From contig NZ_JPOE01000002.1 in assembly GCF_000733775.1 (NCBI RefSeq), positions 1 to 64,000 on the forward strand: a DNA stretch of 64,000 nt, written 5' to 3'. How positions within the stretch are numbered: the stretch's first letter is position 1; every line of letters starts with the position of its first letter. Below the pieces are notes generated by a model, which did not search any database, was not told the DNA's origin, and saw nothing but the letters and a program-made list of their open reading frames with translations. Shown in pieces: positions 35,785 through 45,652 of the stretch. Origin of the DNA: Thiomonas sp. FB-Cd (GTDB lineage Bacteria; Pseudomonadota; Gammaproteobacteria; Burkholderiales; Burkholderiaceae_C). A program made the position numbers and the translations under genes.

Positions 35785-37686
35785 TTGAACAATCAATGGT
35801 TTTCCAAGGTCGCAATCTGGCTGGTGATCGGGCTTGTGCTCTTCACCGTGTTCAAGCAGTTCGACCGCACGGCGCCGACCGATTCGGTGAGTTACACCCA
35901 ATTCATGCAAGAGGCCAAGCAGGGTCGCGTGAAAAAGGTCATCGTGCATCAGAGCGGCACATTGGATGTGACGACCACTGAAGGCCGGCGCTACACGCTC
36001 ACATCTCCCGGCGACCTGTGGATGACGGGCGATCTGATCAAGGATGGTGTGCAGGTTGTAGGCGCTCCGCGCGAGGAGCAGTCCTTCCTGATGCAGATTC
36101 TGATTTCTTGGTTCCCCATGCTCCTGCTCATCGGCGTGTGGGTGTATTTCATGCGCCAGATGCAAGGTGGAGGCCGCGGCGGAGCATTCAGCTTTGGAAA
36201 GTCAAAGGCACGCCTGCTCGATGAATCCAGTAATACGGTGACCTTCGCTGATGTCGCTGGATGCGATGAGGCTAAGGAAGAGGTCAAGGAATTGGTGGAC
36301 TTTCTGCGTGATCCGCAGAAATTCCAGAAACTGGGTGGCCGCATTCCCCGCGGTGTGCTGCTCGTCGGGCCGCCCGGTACGGGCAAGACCTTGCTTGCGA
36401 AAAGTGTGGCGGGCGAAGCCAAAGTACCGTTTTTCTCGATTTCGGGTTCGGACTTTGTCGAGATGTTCGTGGGCGTCGGTGCATCGCGCGTGCGCGACAT
36501 GTTCGAGACTGCAAAGAAACACGCACCCTGCATCATCTTCATTGACGAGATCGACGCCGTGGGGCGCCATCGTGGTGCGGGCCTGGGCGGCGGCAACGAT
36601 GAGCGCGAACAGACGCTCAACCAAATGCTCGTTGAGATGGACGGCTTTGACACCAACTTGGGTGTGATCGTGATCGCGGCAACCAATCGTCCGGACATTC
36701 TGGACCCCGCGTTGTTGCGCCCGGGCCGCTTTGATCGCCAGGTCTACGTGCAGTTGCCCGATATCCGCGGCCGCGAGCAGATCCTGATCGTCCACATGCG
36801 CAAGGCTCCAGTGGGGCCCGATGTGCGCGCCGACATCATTGCACGCGGCACGCCAGGGTTCTCAGGTGCCGATCTCGCAAATCTGGTGAACGAGGCATCG
36901 CTTTTCGCGGCGCGCCGCAATGGGCGCCTGGTGGAGATGGAAGATTTCGAGCGTGCCAAGGACAAGATCATGATGGGGGCTGAGCGCCGGTCCATGGTCA
37001 TGCCTGAGGAGGAGCGCCGCAACACGGCCTATCACGAAGCTGGCCATGCGCTCGTCGCGCGCTTGATGCCGCAGACCGATCCGGTGCACAAGGTCACAAT
37101 CATTCCGCGTGGCCGGGCGTTGGGTTTGACCATGCAGCTCCCCGAGATGGACCGCTACAGCATGGGCCGGGATCGGATCCTCAGCATGATCTCGGTGCTG
37201 TTCGGCGGGCGCATCGCGGAAGAAGTGTTCATGAATCAGATGACCACGGGTGCCTCCAATGACTTTGAGCGCGCCACCCAGTTGGCGCGCGACATGGTGA
37301 CGCGCTATGGGATGTCCGATTCGCTCGGCCCGATGGTGTACGCGGAAAACGAAGGAGAGGTGTTCATCGGTCGGTCCATCACCAGGACCACGCATGTGTC
37401 TGAACAGACCATGCAAAAAGTTGATGCAGAAATTCGTCGCATCATTGATGAGCAGTACGCCTTGGCGCGCAAGCTCATTGAAGACAACAAGGACAAGATG
37501 CATGCGATGGCGAAGGCTTTGCTTGAATGGGAGACCATTGACGCCGAGCAGATCGATGACATTATGGCGGGTCGCCCGCCGCGCCCACCCCGTCCCCCCG
37601 GCGCGACGACGACAGGCCAACCACCCGCCACAGGTGGTCGCCCAAGCGGCTTGCCAGCGGACGCACCAACTGCTTCGGCTGCGTGA
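35785..37686 (+). CDS. ftsH: ATP-dependent zinc metalloprotease FtsH
   Basis: A 633-residue membrane AAA protease. Two N-terminal helices (about 10-25 and 101-123) flank a periplasmic domain. Walker A GPPGTGKT is at 195-202, Walker [18 protein letters not shown] follows, then the second region of homology [20 protein letters not shown]. The zinc-binding HEAGH lies around 417-421. The C-terminus is Pro/Gly-rich. It degrades membrane proteins and regulators such as LpxC and sigma-32 in other bacteria. Start at 35785 uses an alternative TTG (shown as Met); GGAGT lies about 9 bases upstream. No clear heat-shock promoter was found. Confidence 0.96.
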   Translation: MNNQWFSKVAIWLVIGLVLFTVFKQFDRTAPTDSVSYTQFMQEAKQGRVKKVIVHQSGTLDVTTTEGRRYTLTSPGDLWMTGDLIKDGVQVVGAPREEQSFLMQILISWFPMLLLIGVWVYFMRQMQGGGRGGAFSFGKSKARLLDESSNTVTFADVAGCDEAKEEVKELVDFLRDPQKFQKLGGRIPRGVLLVGPPGTGKTLLAKSVAGEAKVPFFSISGSDFVEMFVGVGASRVRDMFETAKKHAPCIIFIDEIDAVGRHRGAGLGGGNDEREQTLNQMLVEMDGFDTNLGVIVIAATNRPDILDPALLRPGRFDRQVYVQLPDIRGREQILIVHMRKAPVGPDVRADIIARGTPGFSGADLANLVNEASLFAARRNGRLVEMEDFERAKDKIMMGAERRSMVMPEEERRNTAYHEAGHALVARLMPQTDPVHKVTIIPRGRALGLTMQLPEMDRYSMGRDRILSMISVLFGGRIAEEVFMNQMTTGASNDFERATQLARDMVTRYGMSDSLGPMVYAENEGEVFIGRSITRTTHVSEQTMQKVDAEIRRIIDEQYALARKLIEDNKDKMHAMAKALLEWETIDAEQIDDIMAGRPPRPPRPPGATTTGQPPATGGRPSGLPADAPTASAA

Positions 37687-37771
37687 TTTGCGCGCGACAT
37701 CCTGCGAACGGCCCGGAAGCATCCGGGCCGTTTTCATGCGCCCCTGCCTGCGCACTTGACCTTTCGGATTG

Positions 37772-38599
37772 ATGGCTCGCTTTTGGTCCGCTGGGCGTTT
37801 TAGACTGGCTTTGCAACGGCCGCTGGTCATGGGCATCGTCAACGTCACGCCGGATTCCTTCTCCGATGGCGGACGCTATGCCAATGCTGATGCAGCGATC
37901 GCCCACGCGCGTAGGCTCGTGGATGAAGGTGCTGACATTCTCGACATCGGTGGCGAGACAACTCGCCCCGGCTCTCATCCGCTGCCACAAGAGCAGGAAT
38001 GGCAACGCATTGGGCCCGTGCTGCGCGAACTGGTGCGCTGGGGCGTGCCGATCTCGGTTGACACCTACAAGCCGCAAACCATGCGTTTGGCGCTTGAGCT
38101 TGGAGTCGACATCATCAATGACGTGTATGCCCTGCGCATGTCCGGGGCTGAGGCCGTTGTTGCGCCTTCAAATGCCGGCGTGTGTCTCATGCATATGCGC
38201 GGTGATCCTGCCACCATGCAAGAGTCGCCACACTACACGGATGTTGTCGCCGAGGTGCGTGAATTCTTGCTCGCACGGGCTGACGCGTTGCTGGCACAAG
38301 GTGTTGCCGCAGAGCGCATCTGCCTCGATCCGGGCTTTGGTTTCGGCAAGCGCCTTGAGCACAACATTGCGCTCGCGCGCAGTCTGGAGGCCATCACTGA
38401 CAGTGCTTATCCGGTACTCGTCGGCATTTCGCGCAAGTCCATGATTGGCGGCACGTCGGGGCGCCCGATCCCGGAGCGGCTGCCCGGCAGCTTGGCCGCA
38501 GCCCTGGCGTGTGTGGCTGCGGGATCGGCGATCATACGCGTGCATGATGTGGCCGAGACGGTTGACGCCTTGAAGGTGTGGGCAGCGATGCGAGGCTGA
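37772..38599 (+). CDS. folP: dihydropteroate synthase
   Basis: A 275-residue TIM-barrel enzyme. The pterin- and pABA-binding motifs are seen: [37 protein letters not shown] and [20 protein letters not shown], then [13 protein letters not shown] and the C-terminal [15 protein letters not shown]. It joins 6-hydroxymethyl-dihydropterin pyrophosphate to p-aminobenzoate in folate synthesis and is the sulfonamide target. It lies 85 bp after ftsH and 80 bp before glmM, the arrangement common to many proteobacteria. Confidence 0.95.
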   Translation: MARFWSAGRFRLALQRPLVMGIVNVTPDSFSDGGRYANADAAIAHARRLVDEGADILDIGGETTRPGSHPLPQEQEWQRIGPVLRELVRWGVPISVDTYKPQTMRLALELGVDIINDVYALRMSGAEAVVAPSNAGVCLMHMRGDPATMQESPHYTDVVAEVREFLLARADALLAQGVAAERICLDPGFGFGKRLEHNIALARSLEAITDSAYPVLVGISRKSMIGGTSGRPIPERLPGSLAAALACVAAGSAIIRVHDVAETVDALKVWAAMRG

Positions 38600-38679
38600 G
38601 CCTGCCAAGTCAGTCGCTCGGTGCTGAAGCGGCAAGGTGTACGGTCAAAATACAGAACGAGTCACGAGGTGGAGAGCCT

Positions 38680-39999
38680 ATGAGCAGACAGTATTTCGGA
38701 ACGGACGGCGTGCGAGGGCGCGTGGGTACGAGCCCCATCGTTCCCGAGTTCGGCCTGCGCCTGGGGCATGCCGCAGGCAAAGTGCTGCGCCAGCGTGGCA
38801 CCACGCGGCCGACTGTGCTGATCGGCAAGGACACACGGGTGTCGGGCTATATGTTCGAGGCGGCTCTGGAATGCGGTTTTGCAGCAGCTGGGTGCGACGT
38901 GGTCCTCGTGGGCCCGCTGCCTACTCCTGGTGTGGCATACCTGACGCGTGCGTTGCGCCTGGATCTGGGCGTCGTCATTAGCGCCTCTCACAACCCCTAC
39001 GCTGACAATGGCATCAAGTTCTTCTCCGCCGCCGGCAGCAAGCTGCCCGACAGCTGGGAAGAGGAGGTCGAGGCCGCACTGCCCGAGGCCGAGGGGTGTG
39101 TACCGTCTGAGCAACTCGGCAAGGCGCGACGGCTCGATGACGCCGCTGGGCGATACATCGAGTTTTGCAAGAGCACATTTCCGAACCATCTCACGCTCAA
39201 GGGCCTTCGCTTGGTGGTGGACTGTGCGCACGGTGCCGGTTATCACATTGCCCCATCCGTGTTCCATGAGCTTGGGGCGGACGTGATTTCAATTGGCGTA
39301 CAACCCGACGGGTTCAACATCAACAAGGACGTTGGGGCCACAGCGCCCGACGCCTTGATCCGCGCTACGCGGTCCAATCATGCGGATTACGGCATTGCGC
39401 TCGATGGCGACGCTGACCGGCTGCAACTGGTGGACAGCAGCGGTCGCCTGTTCAACGGCGACGAGCTGCTGTATCTCCTCGCAATGGACCGTCGGCCCGC
39501 CGGCGTCGTCGGTACGCTGATGACCAACCTTGCGGTGGAGCAGGCCATCAGGGCTCAGGGCATGGAGTTTGTGCGCGCGGCGGTGGGGGACCGGTACGTG
39601 CTTGAGGAGTTACTGACGCGCGGTTGGCAATTGGGCGGCGAGGGATCTGGCCATTTGCTGATGTTGGATCGTCATACAACTGGGGACGGCATCATCGCCG
39701 CGCTGCAGATCCTGGAGCTCGTGGTGCGAACCGGGAAGAGTCTTTCCAATCAGCTCGCTGCCGTGCGCCTGTATCCCCAGACTTTGCTGAACGTCAAGCT
39801 TCCACCGGGGCTGGATTGGAGGATGCATGATGGTTTTGCCCGCGCACGCTCTGAGGCAGAGAAGCGGATCAACGGCCGCGGCCGCGTCCTTGTCCGGCCT
39901 TCGGGCACCGAGCCGGTCCTGCGCATCATGGTCGAGCATCAAGAGGCCCATGTTGGGGAACGCACCGCGCGAGAGCTCGCCGAGTCCCTAAGCCTTTGA
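38680..39999 (+). CDS. glmM: phosphoglucosamine mutase
   Basis: 439 residues from ATG 38680, chosen because GAGGTGGAGAG lies just upstream; a frame-open extension to 38578 overlaps folP. Motifs: [20 protein letters not shown] at the N-terminus, active-site phosphoserine in [18 protein letters not shown], metal-binding [20 protein letters not shown], substrate-binding [20 protein letters not shown] and the C-terminal phosphate site [16 protein letters not shown]. It interconverts glucosamine-6- and -1-phosphate for peptidoglycan and LPS precursor UDP-GlcNAc. Confidence 0.96.
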   Translation: MSRQYFGTDGVRGRVGTSPIVPEFGLRLGHAAGKVLRQRGTTRPTVLIGKDTRVSGYMFEAALECGFAAAGCDVVLVGPLPTPGVAYLTRALRLDLGVVISASHNPYADNGIKFFSAAGSKLPDSWEEEVEAALPEAEGCVPSEQLGKARRLDDAAGRYIEFCKSTFPNHLTLKGLRLVVDCAHGAGYHIAPSVFHELGADVISIGVQPDGFNINKDVGATAPDALIRATRSNHADYGIALDGDADRLQLVDSSGRLFNGDELLYLLAMDRRPAGVVGTLMTNLAVEQAIRAQGMEFVRAAVGDRYVLEELLTRGWQLGGEGSGHLLMLDRHTTGDGIIAALQILELVVRTGKSLSNQLAAVRLYPQTLLNVKLPPGLDWRMHDGFARARSEAEKRINGRGRVLVRPSGTEPVLRIMVEHQEAHVGERTARELAESLSL

Positions 40000-40226
40000 C
40001 CTGAACCCGAAGGGCACGAGGGGCGCCGTAGCGGGAGTCTGGATCGCGCCAAGCGCGTCCTGGCCCCGAAAGACTGCGGTTGCGCCGGCCGCGCCCTACG
40101 CTGAGCGCGCGCACATGGGCGCCGCCCACGCAAAGGGCATGCGGGCATGCAACCAAAACCGATCGGGGCGCGGCAACCGGGCGTTGCGGGCGGGGCGTTA
40201 TGTGCGGCCAGGCTTCGGCGATATGA
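40000..40226. other. intergenic DNA between glmM and the pst promoter
   Basis: GC-rich stretch without a supported gene; small minus-strand frames here are Arg/Ala-rich composition artefacts. No T-tailed terminator for glmM is evident. Confidence 0.5.
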
Positions 40227-40260
40227 TTGTCATATGATTGTCACAATGCGTTCTTACGAT
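40227..40260 (+). promoter_or_regulatory. Pho box and -10 element of the pst-pho operon
   Basis: TTGTCAT, ATGA, TTGTCAC (40227-40244) matches the PhoB-binding pattern of two 7-bp repeats 11 bp apart (CTGTCAT-N4-CTGTCAC). TACGAT at 40255-40260, ten bases after the box, is a suitable -10; in Pho promoters the box replaces the -35. The pstS start is 52 bp downstream. Confidence 0.85.
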
Positions 40261-40311
40261 GCCCGGTGTGGCTGAGAAAACCACGCCGTTTCCATCTTAG
40301 GAGAATGACAT

Positions 40312-41352
40312 ATGAAATTGAATCGTCGATCGTTTGCCAAAGCTGCCATCGCTGTCGCCGTGTCTGGCGCCGTCGGCGCGGGTGTGATGGCCACTGCCTT
40401 TGCAGGGGAAACTCTCACCGGTGCTGGCAGCACATGGGTGTATCCGCTGGTTGTCAAGTGGTCCGTGGCCTATGACAAAGAAACCGGTAACAAGGTGAAC
40501 TACCAGGGGATTGGCTCAGGTGGTGGTATCGCCCAGATCAAGGCTGGCACCGTGGCGTTTGGCGCCAGTGACATGCCACTCAAGCCCGAAGAGCTGCAAA
40601 AGGATGGCTTGATCCAGTTTCCCACGGCCATCGCTGGCGAGGATCTCGTCTACAACTTGCCGGGCATCAAGCCGGGTGAGCTCATTCTGAGTGGCCCGGT
40701 GGTCGCCGACATTTACCTCGGCAAGATCAAAAAATGGAATGATCCGGCGATTGTCAAGCTCAACCCAGGTGTGAAGCTGCCTGACATGGCCGTCACGGTC
40801 GTGCACCGTTCCGACGGCTCCGGGACAACCTTCACGTTTGCTGACTACCTGTCCAAGGTCAGCCCCGAGTGGAAAGAGAAGATCGGCGCCAATACCTCGC
40901 TGAACTGGCCCGCAGGTGTCGGCGGCAAGGGTAACGAGGGCGTCGCAGCCTATGTGCAGCGCATTCCTGGGTCGATCGGCTATGTGGAATACGCCTACAT
41001 TTTGGAAAACAAGCTCGCCTACGCTCGCATGTATAACCGCGACGGCAAGCTCGTGAGCCCCAGCTTGAAAGGCTTCCAGGCGGCTGCCGCTCACATTGAC
41101 TTCACCAAGGCGAAGGATTTCTACGTGATTCTGACCGACCAGCAAGGTCCTGACACATGGCCCATTTCCGGTTGCACCTGGCAGATCCTGCGCAAGGCAT
41201 CGCCCAAGGCGACCAATGAGGCCGTGACCAAGTTCTTCAGCTGGGGCTTCGAGAAGGGCCAATCCATGGCCGAATCCATTGCATTCGGACCGCTGCCGCC
41301 CAGCACCGTGGACGCGATCAAGGCCTACTGGAAACAGAATCTGGGTATCTGA
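40312..41352 (+). CDS. pstS: periplasmic phosphate-binding protein PstS
   Basis: A 346-residue protein with a signal peptide (NRRSFAKAAIAVAVSGAVGA) cut after about AFA at residue 31. The mature protein starts ETLTGAGSTWVYPLVVKW. Phosphate-contact motifs are GAGSTW, GSGGGIAQIKAGTVAFGASD and HRSDGSGTTFTFADYLS. It captures phosphate in the periplasm for the PstCAB transporter. AGGAG stands 8 bases before ATG, and a Pho box lies upstream, so expression should rise strongly at low phosphate. Confidence 0.96.
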   Translation: MKLNRRSFAKAAIAVAVSGAVGAGVMATAFAGETLTGAGSTWVYPLVVKWSVAYDKETGNKVNYQGIGSGGGIAQIKAGTVAFGASDMPLKPEELQKDGLIQFPTAIAGEDLVYNLPGIKPGELILSGPVVADIYLGKIKKWNDPAIVKLNPGVKLPDMAVTVVHRSDGSGTTFTFADYLSKVSPEWKEKIGANTSLNWPAGVGGKGNEGVAAYVQRIPGSIGYVEYAYILENKLAYARMYNRDGKLVSPSLKGFQAAAAHIDFTKAKDFYVILTDQQGPDTWPISGCTWQILRKASPKATNEAVTKFFSWGFEKGQSMAESIAFGPLPPSTVDAIKAYWKQNLGI

Positions 41353-41373
41353 CTGCAATAGAAGACGCTCAAT

Positions 41374-42381
41374 ATGAATGGATCCGAAGTTGTGACAGGC
41401 GCCCAGGTCGAACTGAGTGCCGCTTCGGAGCAGAAATCCGCTGGAAAGTCTTCGGGCTTTCCAGCGGATTTTCTGTTCCGAAAATTTACCGGCTTCGTCG
41501 CTTTCATCGTGGCTGCCACCCTGGTTGCCATCATGATTTCCCTCATCATTGAGGGCTGGTCGGCATTGCACACCTTCGGATGGAAATTCCTGATCACCAG
41601 CACCTGGGATCCCGTCAGCAACGTTTACGGTGCACTGGTCTTCATCGTTGGCACGCTCTTGAGTTCCCTCATTGCCATGGTGATCGCGGTACCAGTGAGC
41701 TTCGGCATCGCATTGTTTATCTCTGAACTGTCGCCGCGCTGGTTGCGCGGTCCAATTTCTGCTGTTATCGAATTGTTGGCAGCGATCCCCAGCATCATTT
41801 ACGGCATGTGGGGATTGCTGGTGTTTGCGCCCTGGTTTGGGAACATCGAGCCGTGGATCAATGATCACCTCGGCGTCATTCCAGGCATCGGCATGCTGTT
41901 TCAGGGCCCACCCATGGGCATCGGCATGTTGACCGCAGGTATCGTCCTTGCGATCATGGTCATCCCCTTTATCGCGTCGGTCATGCGTGACGTGTTCATG
42001 ATTACGCCAGCGGCCTTGAAGGAGTCCGCCTATGCATTGGGGGCGACCACATGGGAGGTTGCGCGTCACGTGATCCTGCCCTTTACCCGCAGGGCCGTGA
42101 CAGGCGGCATTTTCCTCGGTCTCGGGCGTGCATTGGGCGAGACCATGGCTGTGACCTTCATCATCGGCAACGCCAATAATCTGAGCGCCAGCTTGTTGAT
42201 GCCTGGCGCTTCAATTGCCTCTGTCATTGCCAACGAATTCACCGAGGCGACGACGCCCCTCTACAAATCCTCGCTGTTGGCGCTCGGCTTGATCCTTTTC
42301 GTCATCACGGTGGTGGTTCTGGCGCTGGCCAAATTGCTTTTGTTGCGGCTGGACGCAAGCCTGGAAGGTAAGAAGGCATGA
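41374..42381 (+). CDS. pstC: phosphate ABC transporter permease PstC
   Basis: A 335-residue inner-membrane permease with six core helices. Typical motifs include VSFGIALFISELSPRWLRGP and AAIPSIIYGMWGLLVFAPWF, then the EAA loop for ATPase contact (AYALGATTWEVARHVILPFT, GIFLGLGRALGETMAVTFII). It pairs with PstA to form the phosphate channel. Its last 4 bases overlap pstA (ATGA). The N-terminal 35 residues are a cytoplasmic Ser/Ala/Lys extension. Confidence 0.95.
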   Translation: MNGSEVVTGAQVELSAASEQKSAGKSSGFPADFLFRKFTGFVAFIVAATLVAIMISLIIEGWSALHTFGWKFLITSTWDPVSNVYGALVFIVGTLLSSLIAMVIAVPVSFGIALFISELSPRWLRGPISAVIELLAAIPSIIYGMWGLLVFAPWFGNIEPWINDHLGVIPGIGMLFQGPPMGIGMLTAGIVLAIMVIPFIASVMRDVFMITPAALKESAYALGATTWEVARHVILPFTRRAVTGGIFLGLGRALGETMAVTFIIGNANNLSASLLMPGASIASVIANEFTEATTPLYKSSLLALGLILFVITVVVLALAKLLLLRLDASLEGKKA

Positions 42382-43223
42382 TTTCGCTCTACACAAGGCG
42401 ACAGCTGATCAACAAGATCAATCTGACGATCGCTGTCCTGATGACCGTCTTTGGTGTTTTTTGGGTCGTTTGGATTCTCTGGACCACCCTGCGCTATGGG
42501 CTCCCGGCGCTCAATTTGCAGCTGTTCACCCAGGACACGCCACCGCCAGGCGCCGATGGTGGGGGGTTGCGAAATGCCTTTGTCGGCAGCCTGCTTCTGC
42601 TCGGTGTGGCTGTTGCCATCGGCACGCCCATCGGTGTGCTTGCTGGCACGTGGCTGGGCGAATTTGCCGTCAAGCACAGGCTTGGTGCCGTTGTACGTTT
42701 CCTCAACGACATCCTTCTAAGCGCTCCGTCAATCGTCATTGGCCTGTTTGCATATGCCATCCTGGTCGATCCGTTGGGTCATTTCTCGGGATATTCCGGT
42801 GCCGTTGCCCTGGCCCTGATCCTCATTCCGGTGGTGGTGCGCACGACCGATGAGATGCTGCGCCTTGTCCCGGGTTCGCTGCGTGAGGCGGCGATTGCGC
42901 TCGGCACACCGCACTGGAAGATGGTCACCAAAATAACCTGGAAAGCTGCATCGACAGGCATCCTCACGGGGATCATCCTTGGTATCGCGCGAATCAGCGG
43001 CGAGACTGCGCCGCTGTTGTTCACGGCATTGAACAACCAGTATTTCAGCATGGACATGAATCACTCCATGGCCAACTTGCCGATCGTCATCTTCCAGTTT
43101 GCGCTCAGTCCCTATGCCAACTGGCAGAAGATGGCCTGGGCAGGTGCATTTGTCGCTGTGGGCTTCATCCTGGTGCTCAGTCTCAGCTCACGCTGGCTGC
43201 TCAGTCGCGGCACCAAGCTTTGA
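42378..43223 (+). CDS. pstA: phosphate ABC transporter permease PstA
   Basis: A 281-residue permease with six helices. VLAGTWLGEFA, DILLSAPSIVIGLFAYAILV, the EAA loop REAAIALGTPHWKMVTKITW and GIILGIARISGETAPLLFTA match PstA. It overlaps pstC by 4 bases and is followed by pstB after 30 bp. It forms the transport path with PstC, powered by PstB. Confidence 0.95.
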   Translation: MISLYTRRQLINKINLTIAVLMTVFGVFWVVWILWTTLRYGLPALNLQLFTQDTPPPGADGGGLRNAFVGSLLLLGVAVAIGTPIGVLAGTWLGEFAVKHRLGAVVRFLNDILLSAPSIVIGLFAYAILVDPLGHFSGYSGAVALALILIPVVVRTTDEMLRLVPGSLREAAIALGTPHWKMVTKITWKAASTGILTGIILGIARISGETAPLLFTALNNQYFSMDMNHSMANLPIVIFQFALSPYANWQKMAWAGAFVAVGFILVLSLSSRWLLSRGTKL

Positions 43224-43253
43224 GCGCCCACCGATCCTTTTCATTTGCCAATC

Positions 43254-44069
43254 ATGCAAACCCCCATTCCTATTGCCACGCCTGACGCTGTCTCGGATGG
43301 GCCGCGGCCAGTTCAGCGGATCAAGATAGAAACGCGTAACCTCAGTTTCTTTTACGGCAAGTTCCAGGCGATCAAGAACGTCAACCTCGATATCCCGGAG
43401 AACCAGGTAACCGCGTTTATCGGTCCCTCGGGTTGCGGGAAATCGACCTTGCTGCGCATGTTCAACCGGATGTATGAGCTCTATCCGGACCAGCGCGCCG
43501 ATGGCGAAATCAATATCGACGGGGAAAACATTCTTACCTCGAAGAAAAATGTGTCGCTCATTCGCGCCAAGATCGGCATGGTGTTTCAAAAGCCCACGCC
43601 GTTTCCAATGTCAATCTACGAGAACATCGCGTTCGGGGTGCGCCTTTATGAAAAGCTCGGTCGTGCCGAAATGGACGAGCGTGTGGAGGCCAGCCTGACC
43701 CGCGCAGGCCTCTGGGGCGAAGTCAAGGACAAGCTTCAACAGGGCGGCATGAGCCTTTCAGGCGGGCAGCAGCAGCGACTATGCATCGCGCGCGGAATTG
43801 CAATCAAGCCTGAAGTCCTGCTGCTCGATGAGCCAACGTCCGCACTTGACCCGATCTCGACCGCGAAGGTTGAGGAACTGGTGACTGAGTTGAAGAAGGA
43901 CTACACGGTGGTCATCGTCACCCACAACATGCAACAGGCGGCTCGAGTGTCGGATTACACGGCCTACATGTACCTGGGCGAGATGATCGAGTTCGGGGAG
44001 ACCAACCAGATTTTCCTCAAGCCCAAAAGGCAAGAGACCGAGGATTACATCACCGGCCGTTTCGGCTGA
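43254..44069 (+). CDS. pstB: phosphate ABC transporter ATP-binding protein PstB
   Basis: A 271-residue ABC ATPase from ATG 43254 (a TTG 9 bases earlier is possible). Walker [10 protein letters not shown] at about residues 57-65, Q loop [20 protein letters not shown], signature [20 protein letters not shown], Walker [14 protein letters not shown] and switch His in [14 protein letters not shown]. The first 20 residues are an N-terminal extension. It hydrolyses ATP to drive phosphate import and, with PhoU and PhoR, signals the phosphate status. Confidence 0.96.
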   Translation: MQTPIPIATPDAVSDGPRPVQRIKIETRNLSFFYGKFQAIKNVNLDIPENQVTAFIGPSGCGKSTLLRMFNRMYELYPDQRADGEINIDGENILTSKKNVSLIRAKIGMVFQKPTPFPMSIYENIAFGVRLYEKLGRAEMDERVEASLTRAGLWGEVKDKLQQGGMSLSGGQQQRLCIARGIAIKPEVLLLDEPTSALDPISTAKVEELVTELKKDYTVVIVTHNMQQAARVSDYTAYMYLGEMIEFGETNQIFLKPKRQETEDYITGRFG

Positions 44070-44082
44070 ACGGAGAACAAGC

Positions 44083-44787
44083 ATGCTCGATAAACATATC
44101 TCCACGCAGTTCGATGCCGAGATCGGCGCTATTTCCACACGCGTGCTCGAAATGGGCGGTCTCGTCGAGTCGCAGATCGCGCAAGCGGTCTTTGCACTGC
44201 GCCACTTTGATGTCGAGGCTGCGCGTGGCGTGATGCTCAACGAAAAGCGCGTAAACCAGATGGAGGTGGAGATCGATGCTGATGTGACGCAGATCATCGC
44301 CAAGCGCCAGCCCACCGCGCGCGACTTGCGCCTGATGATGGCGATTTCAAAGACCATCACCAATTTGGAGCGCGTCGGCGATGAGGCAGACCGCATCGCG
44401 CGGATGGCGCGAGACCTGATTGAAGCGGGGTCCAAACTGGGAATTTCGTACAACGAGATTTCGCGCGAGTCTGACTTGGCCATTGCGCAGGTGCGCAAGG
44501 CTCTGGACGCTTTCGCGCGACTTGACGAAAAGGCCGCGGTGGAGATCGTCACCGGCGACACGGCGATCGACGAAGAGTTCGACTCCTTCATGCGGAAGCT
44601 CATTACTTACGTGATGGAGGATCCGCGCAACATCTCAGCCAGCTTGGATCTTGTGTTCATCGCCAAGGCGATCGAGCGCATTGGCGATCACGCGAAAAAC
44701 ATCGCCGAGTTCGTCATCTACGTCGTGCGCGGCACGGATGTGCGCCACAACAAGCAAGCGTTCAATGAGGTGGCCAGCACCCTTTGA
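44083..44787 (+). CDS. phoU: phosphate signalling protein PhoU
   Basis: A 234-residue all-helical protein with the PhoU duplication: first bundle HISTQFDAEIGAISTRVLEM and NLERVGDEADRIARMARDLI, second bundle SDLAIAQVRKALDAFARLDE with IAKAIERIGDHAKNIAEFVI. The repeated ExxxD metal-binding motifs (RVGDEADR, RIGDHAKN) are intact. PhoU links the Pst transporter to PhoR and keeps the Pho regulon off when phosphate is plentiful. It lies 13 bp after pstB and 3 bp before phoB. Confidence 0.96.
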   Translation: MLDKHISTQFDAEIGAISTRVLEMGGLVESQIAQAVFALRHFDVEAARGVMLNEKRVNQMEVEIDADVTQIIAKRQPTARDLRLMMAISKTITNLERVGDEADRIARMARDLIEAGSKLGISYNEISRESDLAIAQVRKALDAFARLDEKAAVEIVTGDTAIDEEFDSFMRKLITYVMEDPRNISASLDLVFIAKAIERIGDHAKNIAEFVIYVVRGTDVRHNKQAFNEVASTL

Positions 44788-44790
44788 ACC

Positions 44791-45534
44791 ATGGCCATGG
44801 CAACGAATATTCTCATCGTCGAAGACGAGCCAGCGATTGCCGAGCTGCTCGCGGTGAATCTGCGCCACGCTGGGCAGTGCCCGATCTTGGCAGCGAGCGC
44901 GGAGGACGCGCTGCGCATCATCCGTGACGTGCTGCCGGACGTGATGTTGATCGACTGGATGCTTCCCGGCATGTCTGGCTTGGCCCTTGCGCGCGAGTTG
45001 CGCCAAGGGGCCCGTACGCGCAGCATACCCCTGATTTTGCTCACTGCGCGCAGCGAGGAGGCCGATACGATCGCGGGACTTGACGCCGGCGCCGATGACT
45101 ACATCACCAAACCGTTCTCGCCCAAGGAATTGCTGGCCCGCATCCGTGCCGTGCTGCGCAGGCGTGCGCCCCAACTCACGGATGAGCCGGTCCGAGCGGG
45201 CGGATTGGCGGTCGATCCCGCCACCCGGCGCGTGAGTTTCGCTGAAGGGGCACGTACGCAGGAGGTTCGCTTGGGCCCGACAGAGTTCAAGCTTTTGCAC
45301 TACTTGATGACCCACCCGGAACGGGTCCATAGTCGTGGTGCTCTGCTCGACAAGGTGTGGGGCGACCATGTTTTTATCGAAGAACGCACTGTAGACGTGC
45401 ACATCAAGCGATTGCGGGAAGCGCTGGCGCAGGTGCATTGCGCCGATCTGGTCGAGACGGTACGCGGGGCGGGCTACAGGTTTACGTTGCGGCAAGACCT
45501 GCATGTGCCGCAACCGTTGGCACCGAGCCATTGA
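44791..45534 (+). CDS. phoB: phosphate response regulator PhoB
   Basis: A 247-residue OmpR-type regulator (start ATG 44791 or 44797). Receiver domain: acidic pair ILIVEDEPA, phospho-acceptor Asp about residue 55 in VMLIDWMLPGMSG, conserved Thr in ILLTARSEEADTI and Lys in DDYITKPFSPKEL. The winged-helix DNA-binding domain has LGPTEFKLLHYLMTHPERVH and RTVDVHIKRLREAL, ending VRGAGYRF. When phosphorylated it binds Pho boxes, such as the one at 40227. It is encoded directly after phoU. Confidence 0.95.
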   Translation: MAMATNILIVEDEPAIAELLAVNLRHAGQCPILAASAEDALRIIRDVLPDVMLIDWMLPGMSGLALARELRQGARTRSIPLILLTARSEEADTIAGLDAGADDYITKPFSPKELLARIRAVLRRRAPQLTDEPVRAGGLAVDPATRRVSFAEGARTQEVRLGPTEFKLLHYLMTHPERVHSRGALLDKVWGDHVFIEERTVDVHIKRLREALAQVHCADLVETVRGAGYRFTLRQDLHVPQPLAPSH

Positions 45535-45652
45535 GGTTGCCGCGATCAACCGCGCTTGTTTGGGAGTCTGCGCTCTCGGCGTGGGCTGAGTCGGGCTTTC
45601 AGCGCTGTTTGAGCATTTGTTCCTTGTCAGGCCATCCCTCACACACACCGTC

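Noticed and set aside
40516..42069. 517-codon minus-strand frame
   Set aside because: Antisense to pstS and pstC; His- and Asp-rich composition typical of shadow frames.
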